Assembly (NCBI GenBank): GCA_958295855.1
Contig: OY282383.1
Span: 3,948,481 to 4,012,480 of the forward strand
Direction of reading: 5' to 3'
Length of the DNA stretch: 64,000 nt
Source of the DNA: an uncultured Poribacteria bacterium
Lineage (GTDB): Bacteria > Poribacteria > WGA-4E > WGA-3G
The position numbers and the translations under genes are program-made. Positions 33,322 to 41,344 of the stretch are shown here, piece after piece. Below the pieces are notes generated by a model. It ran no database searches, was not told the origin of the DNA, and worked only from the letters and a program-made list of their open reading frames with translations. Each line of letters begins with the position of its first letter. Position 1 is the first letter of the stretch.

Positions 33322-34257
33322 ATGGCAATTCATCACTTTCAACCTACAGTCTATCATACCGCAATTGGGGCACACGAACCGGTACTTCATATTGATAGCG
33401 GGGATACGGTTTTCACCACAACCGTGGATAATGCAGGGTACGATGCTACAGATACACAGGTCACCCCCGGAGGGAATCCGCAAACAGGGCCATTCTACAT
33501 TGAATCTGCGGAGCCCGGTGATACGTTGGCAGTTCACTTCGATCGGATAGTTCCAAATCGGAAAATCGGGCGGGCTGCGACTGTCGTCGCGCCGAATGTG
33601 CTGGATCCGCACTATGTAGCGTCCGAGATGCCCCAAGGGGGTGGTGCGGAATGGCACGTTGATGTTGAGGCGTGGACAGCGACGTTAGTTTCACCGGAAA
33701 CGCAGTTGGGCAAGTTAACGCTGCCGCTTGAACCAATGGTGGGCTGTTTTGGCGTTGCACCGCCGCGCGGCCAAGCGATTTCGACAGCAACCTCCGCTAC
33801 GCACGGCGGCAACATGGACTATCGCGGTTTTCAGGAGGGGGTTACCGTCTACTTCCCCATTTTTGTGCCTGGCGCGCTCTTTCACCTCGGTGATGGCCAC
33901 GCCGTGCAGGGCGATGGTGAAATTGTTGGCACTGGCATTGAAATCTCTTTTGATGTGCAGTTTACGGTAGAAGTACGCAAGGGCAAAAGCATCAACTGGC
34001 CCCGCGCCGAGAACTCGGATTATATTCTCGCGGCGGGTAACGCGCGACCGCTGCATCAGGCGGTGCAACATGCGACAACAGAGCTGCTGAAGTGGTTGGA
34101 TGAGCTCGGTTTGGAGAAACGCGCGGCGCACATCTTGTTGGGGCAAGCGGTAGAGTACGATATGGGCAATGTGTTTGATCCCGCGTATACGATGGTGTGT
34201 AAAATCAAAAAGTCAATATTGCAGGACATTGGGCTGCTGCCAACTGATGAACACTGA
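33322..34257 (+). CDS. Acetamidase/formamidase family protein
   Basis: 311 residues from the ATG at 33322, with AAGGAG 8 bases upstream; homology starts at IHHFQPTVYHT. The family hydrolyses short amides such as formamide or acetamide to the acid and ammonia, in the cytoplasm. Visible family marks: GGNPQTGPFYIESAEPGD, PMVGCFGVAP, and a central NMDYRGFQEGVTVYFPIFVPGALFHLGDGHAVQGDGE block, which holds the metal and substrate residues. A nearly consensus promoter stands 69 bp upstream, so it is a single-gene unit. The exact amide is unknown. Confidence 0.92.
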   Translation: MAIHHFQPTVYHTAIGAHEPVLHIDSGDTVFTTTVDNAGYDATDTQVTPGGNPQTGPFYIESAEPGDTLAVHFDRIVPNRKIGRAATVVAPNVLDPHYVASEMPQGGGAEWHVDVEAWTATLVSPETQLGKLTLPLEPMVGCFGVAPPRGQAISTATSATHGGNMDYRGFQEGVTVYFPIFVPGALFHLGDGHAVQGDGEIVGTGIEISFDVQFTVEVRKGKSINWPRAENSDYILAAGNARPLHQAVQHATTELLKWLDELGLEKRAAHILLGQAVEYDMGNVFDPAYTMVCKIKKSILQDIGLLPTDEH

Positions 34258-34271
34258 GAGGGACACTACAG

Positions 34272-35099
34272 TCAATGGCGGTTCATTTCTAGGGCTGCCA
34301 TGGTCCTGAGATTCAATAGCGGTGTCATCACGCCGCCGGAGGCGGGGAGGACAACCCCCGTATCGTAAAGTTTCATTGCAGCAATGGTGGCATGCGCGAC
34401 ATCTTCGGGGGTGCCAGGGCGTACCATAAAAATGTAACCCTTCTCCGCTGCCTCTTCATAATCGGGGATACGGACGCGCGAGAGGTCGGTATCGATGACA
34501 CCAGCAGCGATGCCGTTTACCTTGATGCCGTGCGCAGCCAACCGTCCGGCATAGGCACGCATGCTCATTTCTAACCCGGCTTTTGAGATGCAGTAGGCGG
34601 TGCGATTGTCGGATGCCATCGTATCGGAAATTGAGAGGGTGTAGATAATGCACCCGCGAATCTGGTTTTTCACCATGTAATTCGCGACGCGTTGTGCCAG
34701 AAAGTGGGGTGCCTTGAGATTGGTATTAACGAGCAGGTCGAACTGTGCCGGCGTTTCCTCAAGAATGTCAGCGATGCGGGTGATGCCAGCGTTGTTGATG
34801 AGGATATCCACCTTCCCGAAGGCATTAAGTGCGGTGTCAAGCAATTTTGGGTGTGCATCCAGGTCGCTGATGTCAGCCTGTATGATGACGGCTTTTCTGC
34901 CGAGGGCTTCAACAGCGTTTTGGACCTCCTCGGCGGCGGTTCGATTCTGGTTGTAGTTGATGAGTACGTCGGCACCTTGGCGTGCCAATTCGATGGCAAT
35001 GGCGCGCCCTATGCCGCGGCTGGAGCCTGTTACGATTGCGGCAGTGTCTTCAAGTGAAACGTCTGTTGCGAAGAATCCAAGGTCTGTGTGTGTTGGCAT
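34272..35099 (-). CDS. SDR family oxidoreductase
   Basis: 275 residues from the ATG at 35099 (AGGAGA 6 bases upstream). Classical short-chain dehydrogenase: TGSSRGIGRAIA for NAD(P), NNAGIT, then YCISKAGLEM with the catalytic Tyr-x3-Lys. FabG-like, but many SDRs share this look, so the substrate is open. The C-terminal part ends VRPGTPEDVAHATIAAMKLYDTGVVLPASGG, common in 3-oxoacyl reductase-like sugar or steroid SDRs. It is 15 bp from the convergent amidase stop and lies downstream of the Opp operon, which ends at 35173. Confidence 0.92.
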   Translation of the reverse strand: MPTHTDLGFFATDVSLEDTAAIVTGSSRGIGRAIAIELARQGADVLINYNQNRTAAEEVQNAVEALGRKAVIIQADISDLDAHPKLLDTALNAFGKVDILINNAGITRIADILEETPAQFDLLVNTNLKAPHFLAQRVANYMVKNQIRGCIIYTLSISDTMASDNRTAYCISKAGLEMSMRAYAGRLAAHGIKVNGIAAGVIDTDLSRVRIPDYEEAAEKGYIFMVRPGTPEDVAHATIAAMKLYDTGVVLPASGGVMTPLLNLRTMAALEMNRH

Positions 35100-35172
35100 G
35101 TTGTTTCTCCTATGTGGATGGAACACGGCGTGTGCCTACTATTTTGTGGGCTTTCTAAAAACCCTACTACTT

Positions 35173-36270
35173 TTAATCTGAGTACGGATCGGCAGCATCA
35201 CGGAGGGCATCTCCTAAGAAGTTAAAGGCGATAACGACAACGAGTACGGGGAGTGCTGGGAAAATCAACCAGGGGTAATGGAGCAGCACCGTGACGCGTT
35301 GTGCTTCCTCCAGCAGCACGCCCCAGCTCGTCATTGGCGGGCGGATGCCCAATCCTAAGAAGCTCAGCGCGGTTTCACCCAGAATCATACCGGGGATAGC
35401 GAGTGTGGCGATAACAATGATATGGCTATAGCACCCTGGAAGCAAGTGCTTTGTGATGATGTGCCAATGTCCTGCGCCTGCCGCGCGCGCCGCCAGCACG
35501 AAATCGCTTTCCCGATACGCCAAGACCTTTCCACGGACCTGCCGTGCCAACCCACCCCATCGGATAATTGACAAAATAATCGTAATTCCGAAGTAGATCT
35601 GGATGCTGGACAAGCCGGGCGGCAACGCGGCACCGAGTGCCATCCAAAGCGGGATGTCCGGGAATGCTGACAGGATTTCGATGATACGTTGGATAAGATT
35701 GTCTACCCAACCGCCCCAGTATCCGGAGATGGTGCCGAGGATAGAGCCGAGGACGATGCTTAAAAACACGCCGACGAGGCCGAGGGTCATGGAGACGCGC
35801 CCGCCATATATCATCCTCGAAAGCAGGTCGCGTCCCATCCGGTCTGTGCCTAACAGGAACATCGGTCCCGCGGAACTGAACAGATGCTGCCTGCCCGCTG
35901 CATCTTTGAAAAAGAATTGCACTGGATGACGTTGTGTGAGGTCTTTGGTGAATTCTAACTCAAGGCTTTCCGGGTTGCGCACGGATTTTAAGCCGTGGAC
36001 ATAGAAGCCGTCGCGAGGTGAAAAATGGAGGCGTTGGGGCGGCACGTGCCGCAGGCGCATGTTAATTTCGTTATAGTGATAGGGTGCGAAAAAGTCCGCG
36101 CCGATAGCGACAATGTAAAAAAGAAGTAGGAGCCCACCGGCAATAACGCCCATCTGATTTTTGCGGAACCGCCGCCATATAAGTTGACGGTAGCTCAATT
36201 GCCCGATTTCTGCGGAGGGCTGTTCCGCATCCATTGGTTCTATTTGTTGAGAGGTCTGTATATTATTCAT
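35173..36270 (-). CDS. Peptide ABC transporter permease (OppC type)
   Basis: 365 residues. An N-terminal cytoplasmic stretch, one early membrane helix (MGVIAGGLLLLFYIVAIGADFFAPY), a periplasmic loop, then five helices of the BPD_transp_1 domain. The EAA loop is visible as FVLAARAAGAGHWHIITKHLLP, which docks with the ATPase. OppC/DppC-type subunits import oligopeptides or related solutes with OppB and two ATPases. The start overlaps the OppB stop by 8 bp. The large periplasmic insert (~residues 65-125) is longer than in E. coli OppC. Confidence 0.9.
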   Translation of the reverse strand: MNNIQTSQQIEPMDAEQPSAEIGQLSYRQLIWRRFRKNQMGVIAGGLLLLFYIVAIGADFFAPYHYNEINMRLRHVPPQRLHFSPRDGFYVHGLKSVRNPESLELEFTKDLTQRHPVQFFFKDAAGRQHLFSSAGPMFLLGTDRMGRDLLSRMIYGGRVSMTLGLVGVFLSIVLGSILGTISGYWGGWVDNLIQRIIEILSAFPDIPLWMALGAALPPGLSSIQIYFGITIILSIIRWGGLARQVRGKVLAYRESDFVLAARAAGAGHWHIITKHLLPGCYSHIIVIATLAIPGMILGETALSFLGLGIRPPMTSWGVLLEEAQRVTVLLHYPWLIFPALPVLVVVIAFNFLGDALRDAADPYSD

Positions 36271-37273
36271 AACGAATTCTCGGGTCGACCCAAGCCAGTG
36301 CTATATCCGCCAGCAGGTTGCCGATAACCAAAAGCAGGCTGAGCAGCGTAATCAGCGTTCCTGCGAGGTAGATATCTTCATTCAGCAGGCTCTGTAAGAG
36401 AATGGGACCGACTGTTGGCAACCCCAATACAATAGAGACAATCGCGGAGCCGGAGAGGATGCCCGGTAAGCTCATCCCCAAAATGCTGATGAGCGGATTA
36501 ATCGCGATGCGCACCGCATGCTTCCCAACAACAATCACCTCTTTAAGCCCCTTTGCACGCGCGGTTTGGACGAACGGCTGTCCGAGCACATCCAATAGGT
36601 TACCACGCATTATCCGCATCAAGCTTGCAGTGCCGTTAACCCCGACGACAATCACAGGAATCCAGAGGTGTTTGAAAAGGTCCGTTAACTTGCCCCATGT
36701 CCACGGTGCCCCTTCATAATATGAGGAGAATAGCCCAAATAGGGGAACGCCGAAGATGTCGAACGCAAACACCATCAATGATAACGCCACCAAGAACGAG
36801 GGCAATGACATCCCGACAAAACTCAGGAATGTGAGAAAGTGATCTGACCATTTGTACTGATGCGTTGCGGAATAGATGCCGAGCGGGATAGCGACAACGT
36901 AGGTGAAGATCAGCGAACCGATGGAGATAATCAGCGTGAACGCAATTCTATCCCATATCAGTTCATGCACCTCGCGTTTATACTCAAAGGACTCGCCAAA
37001 GTTGCCGCGCACAAAGCCACCGATCCAGATGAGGTAGCGTTTCCACAGCGGCTCGTTCAAGCCATAGCGTTCGCGCAGTTCCTCAACGTGTGCAAGCGAA
37101 CTGCTATCGCCGAATTCCTCCTCCAACCGCTGAATTTCCCGGTCGAGGTAATCGCCTTGCGGGAGCTGTATGATAATAAAAGAGATAATAGAAATCGCTA
37201 TGAGTGTTGGCAGCGCGAGCAGACATCGGCGAATGATATACGTAACTATTTTTTTGCCTCCTCTATCCAACAC
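36263..37273 (-). CDS. Peptide ABC transporter permease (OppB type)
   Basis: 336 residues. It begins TYIIRRCLLALPTLIAISIISFI, with the GDYLDREIQ and LRERYGLNEPLWKRYLIW segments typical of OppB, then the permease domain with EAA loop FVQTARAKGLKEVIVVGKHAVR. The start is odd: the frame opens with GTG at 37273, inside the last codons of the binding protein, while a strong GAGGAGG sits only 8 bases before an ATA that overlaps the TAG of the upstream gene (ATAG). Initiation at that ATA, or at GTG/TTG upstream, cannot be decided. Coupled to its neighbours on both sides. Confidence 0.9.
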   Translation of the reverse strand: MLDRGGKKIVTYIIRRCLLALPTLIAISIISFIIIQLPQGDYLDREIQRLEEEFGDSSSLAHVEELRERYGLNEPLWKRYLIWIGGFVRGNFGESFEYKREVHELIWDRIAFTLIISIGSLIFTYVVAIPLGIYSATHQYKWSDHFLTFLSFVGMSLPSFLVALSLMVFAFDIFGVPLFGLFSSYYEGAPWTWGKLTDLFKHLWIPVIVVGVNGTASLMRIMRGNLLDVLGQPFVQTARAKGLKEVIVVGKHAVRIAINPLISILGMSLPGILSGSAIVSIVLGLPTVGPILLQSLLNEDIYLAGTLITLLSLLLVIGNLLADIALAWVDPRIRYE

Positions 37274-39219
37274 TGTTCGGGGTAACTGGTGGCGGGTGTG
37301 ACAATCGCCCAGGGCCCCAAAATCCCATCGTTTGGCACGTTATGAAAATGGTTCGCGACGACCAGGAGTGAAGGGGAACGTCCCGCCGAACCGAGGTGAA
37401 ACGGCCCTTCGTCAATATGAATTCGGACTGCGTCCCGAACGTATTGATGCCGCTGTTTTTCGTCGGGTTCTCGCTTAATCGCATCGTATAAGTCAAGCAA
37501 CCGCTTTAGCGGCCCGGTGGGTGGTTCTCCTTTTTCGCCCCCGGTTTCATACCATTTGCCTACTTTGGGGTGCCAATACTTCGCCAACGTCGGAAACACC
37601 CAATCCGGATAGGTAAACAGATCCATTTCTGCTTCGCCGTGCATGCTGATTGTGAATTTGCCGAGCGTGCGGCGCAGACTCAGTTCGGCACCGGGGGGTG
37701 TATAGAGCAGTGTTTTTAAGCCGAGCTGTTCCCACCCTTCCTGAATAATTAGCCCGATGTCGTTCTGTTGGCTGTTTCGATTGGAACTGGGTACATCCAT
37801 GAGCATCTCAATCCGTTCGCCATCTGTACGCAGCCTATAGCCGTCTTTATCCCGTGCTGTGAGCCCCATTTCATCTAAGAGGCGGTTTCCCGCGTCAATA
37901 TCAAAGTCTGCATCGGCTTTCTTCCATTCCTCAAACAACGTTTGCCCGTCTTCATCGGCGAAGTGCCATCCTTCTTGGCTCACGGTTGCTGCCTGTGGTT
38001 CTAACAAGCCGCGCCATGCGATTTCGTTACATTTTTCTCTGTCAATGCCGTAGGCGAGAGCCTTCCGGAACCGCTGGTCGCGGATGATTTGTCTTAGCAC
38101 AGGGTCGGGTGCTGTCCAGTTAATCAAGATAGCGGGTTGTGCGCCAGCGGTGCTTTTCCATCGGCGAACTTTGTACCCACCCTTCTCCTGCCCTTTCAGA
38201 TAGAGTGCCAAATCTCGCAACTCCATACCTCTATATTGACAGTCGATCTCCCCTGCGAGGATTTTGAGTACGCGCACCTGGGGTTCGGGTACCAAACTGG
38301 TTTTGACTTTGTCAATGTAAGGGAGTTGCCTGCCGAGTGTATCCACGACATAGTAATACGGATTCCGTTCAAGTTCAACACGAAATCCGCCTTTTTCATA
38401 TTTGGTGATGCGCCAGGGCCACAACGTCGGACGTTCGGGGTTTTGGTGCGGCAAATCTTTCTTCTCAAATTGGATAAAGTCTGAATATGCCGCCGTATCA
38501 TCCGGGTGAAACTGCGTCATATAGTGCTTCGGGATGTTGTATTTGTTGCACCACCAAAAACCTGTCGCCAGCCAAAGCGGGACGAGCCAGTTCGGCCCGG
38601 CGAACTTCATCACAATCGTGTAGTCATCGGGCGTTTCGACTTCCATTGGCATGCCGTTTACCTTGCACCAGACAGGCACGGGGTATTTGTTCCGTTCATC
38701 AAGGCAGAGTTCATAATAGAAAGCGAACGATTCTGAAGTGTACGGATGTCCGTCTGACCATTTGACACCCTTGCGGAGGTATAACGTCAGCACACTGCCG
38801 TCTTCGTTAAATTCCCATGATTCAGCTAAGCCGGGTTCCAAACCGGAGGCATCAAATTTCCACCGGATGAGTGGTGCATAGCCTGCTGTCATCTTCCACG
38901 TACCTAGCTCTGGATGTATGTGGAATCGGTGCCACGTGCCCCCGTAAGGGCCAGGGCGTTCATAGCCATCAAAATTGGTTTTGGCGACGAGTGGATTTTG
39001 CGGCAGTCGCTCTGAAAGGGGGGCCAGTGTGCCCTCCGCGACCTGTTTTGCCCACATCGGTGCCTCTTTCGCCTCAAGCCCGTTTGGGAAATCAGACATA
39101 TCTTCCAACCCCCTGTTTTGGAAAAAATCTGAACACCCCGCAATGAAGATTAGCAAGATGGGCAGGACGCTAATGAATTCTAGAGCTGCCCGAGGGATTT
39201 CTATGGTTTCCTTGTGCAT
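37246..39219 (-). CDS. Peptide ABC transporter substrate-binding lipoprotein
   Basis: 657 residues from the ATG at 39219. Signal sequence with lipobox FIAGC, then a SBP_bac_5 (DppA/OppA) fold: WHRFHIHPELG near the start, LTLYLRKGVKWSDGHPYTSESFAF, and RFRKALAYGIDREKCNEIAW. It captures peptides or glycoside-like ligands in the periplasm and passes them to OppBC. Its AGGAGG ribosome site lies within the last codons of the upstream fused nucleotidyltransferase/HEPN gene, and the ATG is one base past that gene's TGA. The first ~60 bp of this gene are duplicated at 40310-40366. Confidence 0.92.
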   Translation of the reverse strand: MHKETIEIPRAALEFISVLPILLIFIAGCSDFFQNRGLEDMSDFPNGLEAKEAPMWAKQVAEGTLAPLSERLPQNPLVAKTNFDGYERPGPYGGTWHRFHIHPELGTWKMTAGYAPLIRWKFDASGLEPGLAESWEFNEDGSVLTLYLRKGVKWSDGHPYTSESFAFYYELCLDERNKYPVPVWCKVNGMPMEVETPDDYTIVMKFAGPNWLVPLWLATGFWWCNKYNIPKHYMTQFHPDDTAAYSDFIQFEKKDLPHQNPERPTLWPWRITKYEKGGFRVELERNPYYYVVDTLGRQLPYIDKVKTSLVPEPQVRVLKILAGEIDCQYRGMELRDLALYLKGQEKGGYKVRRWKSTAGAQPAILINWTAPDPVLRQIIRDQRFRKALAYGIDREKCNEIAWRGLLEPQAATVSQEGWHFADEDGQTLFEEWKKADADFDIDAGNRLLDEMGLTARDKDGYRLRTDGERIEMLMDVPSSNRNSQQNDIGLIIQEGWEQLGLKTLLYTPPGAELSLRRTLGKFTISMHGEAEMDLFTYPDWVFPTLAKYWHPKVGKWYETGGEKGEPPTGPLKRLLDLYDAIKREPDEKQRHQYVRDAVRIHIDEGPFHLGSAGRSPSLLVVANHFHNVPNDGILGPWAIVTPATSYPEQCWIEEAKK

Positions 39220-39220
39220 C

Positions 39221-40183
39221 TCAAGCGTCCTCCTCACGCTTCGCGAGCGAATCAGTGAACATACCTAATTCTTGAGAGACGCTTGCAAAGAGTTCGTCAA
39301 TAGACTTCGCATGCAGTTCGGCTTTTTCATAAATCAACTGTCTGCCGTAGATGTTGTTGACCTTGTGTCGGAAGTCCAAAAGGGCTTCTAATCGGAGAAA
39401 TGTGTTTTGGGAAATCACGGGCGGGCGTTCCGGTCGCTGTTCTGTCATTTGTGCGAGGAGGCCTTCCGGAAAAATATGCCACCTATCCCCGGTTGGCACG
39501 TGCGTGTCCACCTCCCGAGCAATCCGCTCAAAAATGTTCTCTATGCCTCTGTAGACATCGGCGAGGTCTGTGGCAATCGTATTTTCGATGAATTCTCTCG
39601 CCTGAACAGGCAGCACGTCAATATTTTCCAACCCTCTCTGGATTCTTTCAAGCGTTTCCGCTATGTGCGTAAGTTCATCGTTGATGCGTTGTGTCAGTTT
39701 TTTTCGGTTCATTTCGTAAATCTCTCCCGCCTCGGTGGGGAACACTTGTCGCTGAAGATGCTTGTACAGCGTCTGCCACAAGACCGGGTGCCCGCCCTTT
39801 TCGATAGGAATCGCTTGGTGTTTGACACGCGATCGAAAAAGCCCTGTCGACATATCAAAATTAATTATGTCTATTTTGAAATCCGACTCAAAATTCATAA
39901 GCGTTCTGCGCGCCTTATCGTATACATCATGAGAGAGGCCCGACACGGCAATATCAATGTCCGATGCTTTGGTGAACCCAATCGGCTCGGTCAGTGAACC
40001 GAAGACAGCGACCTGGGTTGCGCCGAACTGTTCATAAAGAAGCGTAGCCACCTGATGTGCAGTGTGCCAGGCACGGCGGAGCAATACCTCATCCACTTTT
40101 CGGCTTTTCCAGAGGTGCTCCAGCCGATTTCTGCAGGCAACAAGTGCCTCTGGAGACATCTTTTGTGTTGTCTGATGTTGCAT
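39221..40183 (-). CDS. Fused nucleotidyltransferase - HEPN (MntA-HepT-like) protein, copy B
   Basis: 320 residues from the ATG at 40183, placed 6 bases after GGAGG that belongs to a dispersed repeat. Residues ~45-140 are a minimal nucleotidyltransferase: FGSLTEPIG...SDIDIAV gives Gly62-Ser63 and Asp75/Asp77, the NTP/metal-binding pair. Residues ~200-285 are helical with LADVYRGIENIFERIAR and LLDFRHKVNNIYG, which fits a HepT-like HEPN domain (motif R-x4-H-x-Y). Arg272 and Tyr279 are there, but the histidine position is Asn277. In known two-gene systems the MNT protein AMPylates the HepT tyrosine and so blocks an RNase toxin; here both parts are one chain. It is embedded between OppF and the binding protein. 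A toxin-antitoxin derived regulator is inferred. Confidence 0.72.
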   Translation of the reverse strand: MQHQTTQKMSPEALVACRNRLEHLWKSRKVDEVLLRRAWHTAHQVATLLYEQFGATQVAVFGSLTEPIGFTKASDIDIAVSGLSHDVYDKARRTLMNFESDFKIDIINFDMSTGLFRSRVKHQAIPIEKGGHPVLWQTLYKHLQRQVFPTEAGEIYEMNRKKLTQRINDELTHIAETLERIQRGLENIDVLPVQAREFIENTIATDLADVYRGIENIFERIAREVDTHVPTGDRWHIFPEGLLAQMTEQRPERPPVISQNTFLRLEALLDFRHKVNNIYGRQLIYEKAELHAKSIDELFASVSQELGMFTDSLAKREEDA

Positions 40184-40250
40184 CAGAAACCTCCGACGAG
40201 AGCTACAGTGCAGCGCCAGACGCATCTTGCACTCTCAATACTGCGGCAAA
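40178..40250 (-). repeat. Epsilon dispersed repeat, copy 1 (supplies a start site)
   Basis: Read on the minus strand its end CGTCGGAGGTTTCTGATG gives both the ribosome site and the start codon of fused gene copy B. The distal end is joined to an alpha palindrome instead of the usual CTCCGCAAGGAATAACG. Confidence 0.7.
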
Positions 40251-40251
40251 G

Positions 40252-40286
40252 GGTATGTTCCCCCTGCTTTGCAGGGGGGTTATACC
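40252..40286 (+). repeat. Alpha palindrome at the duplication junction
   Basis: GGTAT...CCCCTGC-TTT-GCAGGGG...ATACC (inner stem 40261-40277), between the two fused MNT-HEPN copies. Confidence 0.85.
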
Positions 40287-40309
40287 TCTCTGCGCCCAAA
40301 TGCGATGGG

Positions 40310-40366
40310 CAGTACGCTAATGAAATTCAGAGCTGCCCGAGGGATTTCTATGGTTTCCTTGTGCAT
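40310..40366 (-). pseudogene. Duplicated 5' fragment of the substrate-binding protein gene
   Basis: Reads MHKETIEIPRAALNFISVLP with the same AGGAGG site and start as the intact gene at 39219, then diverges after ~20 codons. It shows that the tandem duplication unit included the start of the binding-protein gene. Confidence 0.85.
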
Positions 40367-40367
40367 C

Positions 40368-41342
40368 TCAAGCGTCCTCCTCACGCTTCGCGAGCGAATC
40401 AGTGAACATACCTAATTCTTGAGAGACGCTTGCAAAGAGTTCGTCAATGGATTTTGCATGTGCTTCGGTTTTTTCATAGCTCAATTCTTCACCATAGATG
40501 TTATTAAACTTGTGTCGGAAGTCCAAAAGGGCTTCTAATCGGAGAAATGTGTTTTGGGAAATCACGGGTGGGCGTTCCGGTCGCTGTTCCGCCATTTGTG
40601 CGAGCAGGTCTTTGTGCCACCTATCCCCGGCCGGCACCTGTGCATCTACCTCACGGGCAATCCGCTCAAAATTTTTCTCTATACCCGTATAGACAGCGGC
40701 GAGTTTTTTCACTATTGATTCTTCTATATAGGGTTTGGCGGCAACGGGAAGCACGTCGATGTCTTCCAGTGCTTTCGCGATTCCGCCAACAGTAGATTCT
40801 ATTTTTGCAAGTTCATCGTTGATGCGTTGTGTCAGTCTTTTTCGGTTCATTTCGTAAATCTCTCCCGCCTCGGTGGGGAAAACTTGGCACTGAAGATGCT
40901 TGTACAGCCCCCGCCACAGGACAGGAGGCATCCCCTTTTCTATCGGAATCGCTTGGTGTTTGACCCGCGCTCGAAAAAGCCCTGTCGACATATCAAAATT
41001 AATTATGTCTATTTTGAAATCTGACTCAAAATTCATAAGCGTTCTGCGCGCCTTATCGTATACATCATGAGAGAGGCCCGACACGGCAATATCAATGTCC
41101 GATGCTTTGGTGAACCCAATCGGCTCCGTCAGTGAACCGAAGACAGCGACCTGGGTTGCGCCGAACTGTTCATAAAGAAGCGTAGCCACCTGATGTGCAG
41201 TGTGCCAGGCGCGGCGGAGCAATGCATCATCCACTTTTCGGCTTTTCCAGAGGTGCTCCAGCCGATTTCTGCAGGCAACAAGTGCCTCTGGAGACATCTT
41301 TTGTGTTGTCTGATGTTGCAAACGAAAAATAGATTTTGGCAT
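40368..41342 (-). CDS. Fused nucleotidyltransferase - HEPN (MntA-HepT-like) protein, copy A
   Basis: 324 residues from the ATG at 41342, three bases past the OppF stop, with AGGGAG 7 bases upstream, so it is coupled to OppF; the longer frame to 41477 only overlaps OppF. The nucleotidyltransferase half is almost identical to copy B, including GSLTEPIGFTKASDIDIA. The second half differs more (KIESTVGGIAKALEDID versus HIAETLERIQRGLENID, and RWHKDLLAQM versus RWHIFPEGLLAQM), yet the HEPN core LLDFRHKFNNIYG is kept, again with Asn where His is expected. The pattern suggests one homogenised domain and one diversifying domain. It is the older position if the ancestral order was OppF, fusion gene, binding protein. 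Confidence 0.72.
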   Translation of the reverse strand: MPKSIFRLQHQTTQKMSPEALVACRNRLEHLWKSRKVDDALLRRAWHTAHQVATLLYEQFGATQVAVFGSLTEPIGFTKASDIDIAVSGLSHDVYDKARRTLMNFESDFKIDIINFDMSTGLFRARVKHQAIPIEKGMPPVLWRGLYKHLQCQVFPTEAGEIYEMNRKRLTQRINDELAKIESTVGGIAKALEDIDVLPVAAKPYIEESIVKKLAAVYTGIEKNFERIAREVDAQVPAGDRWHKDLLAQMAEQRPERPPVISQNTFLRLEALLDFRHKFNNIYGEELSYEKTEAHAKSIDELFASVSQELGMFTDSLAKREEDA

Positions 41343-41344
41343 CA

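Noticed and set aside
33242..33550. Frame with strong GGAGGAG and ATG at 33275 before and into the amidase gene
   Set aside because: It overlaps the amidase in another frame and has no recognisable content; it probably reflects an insertion between an old ribosome site and the present start.
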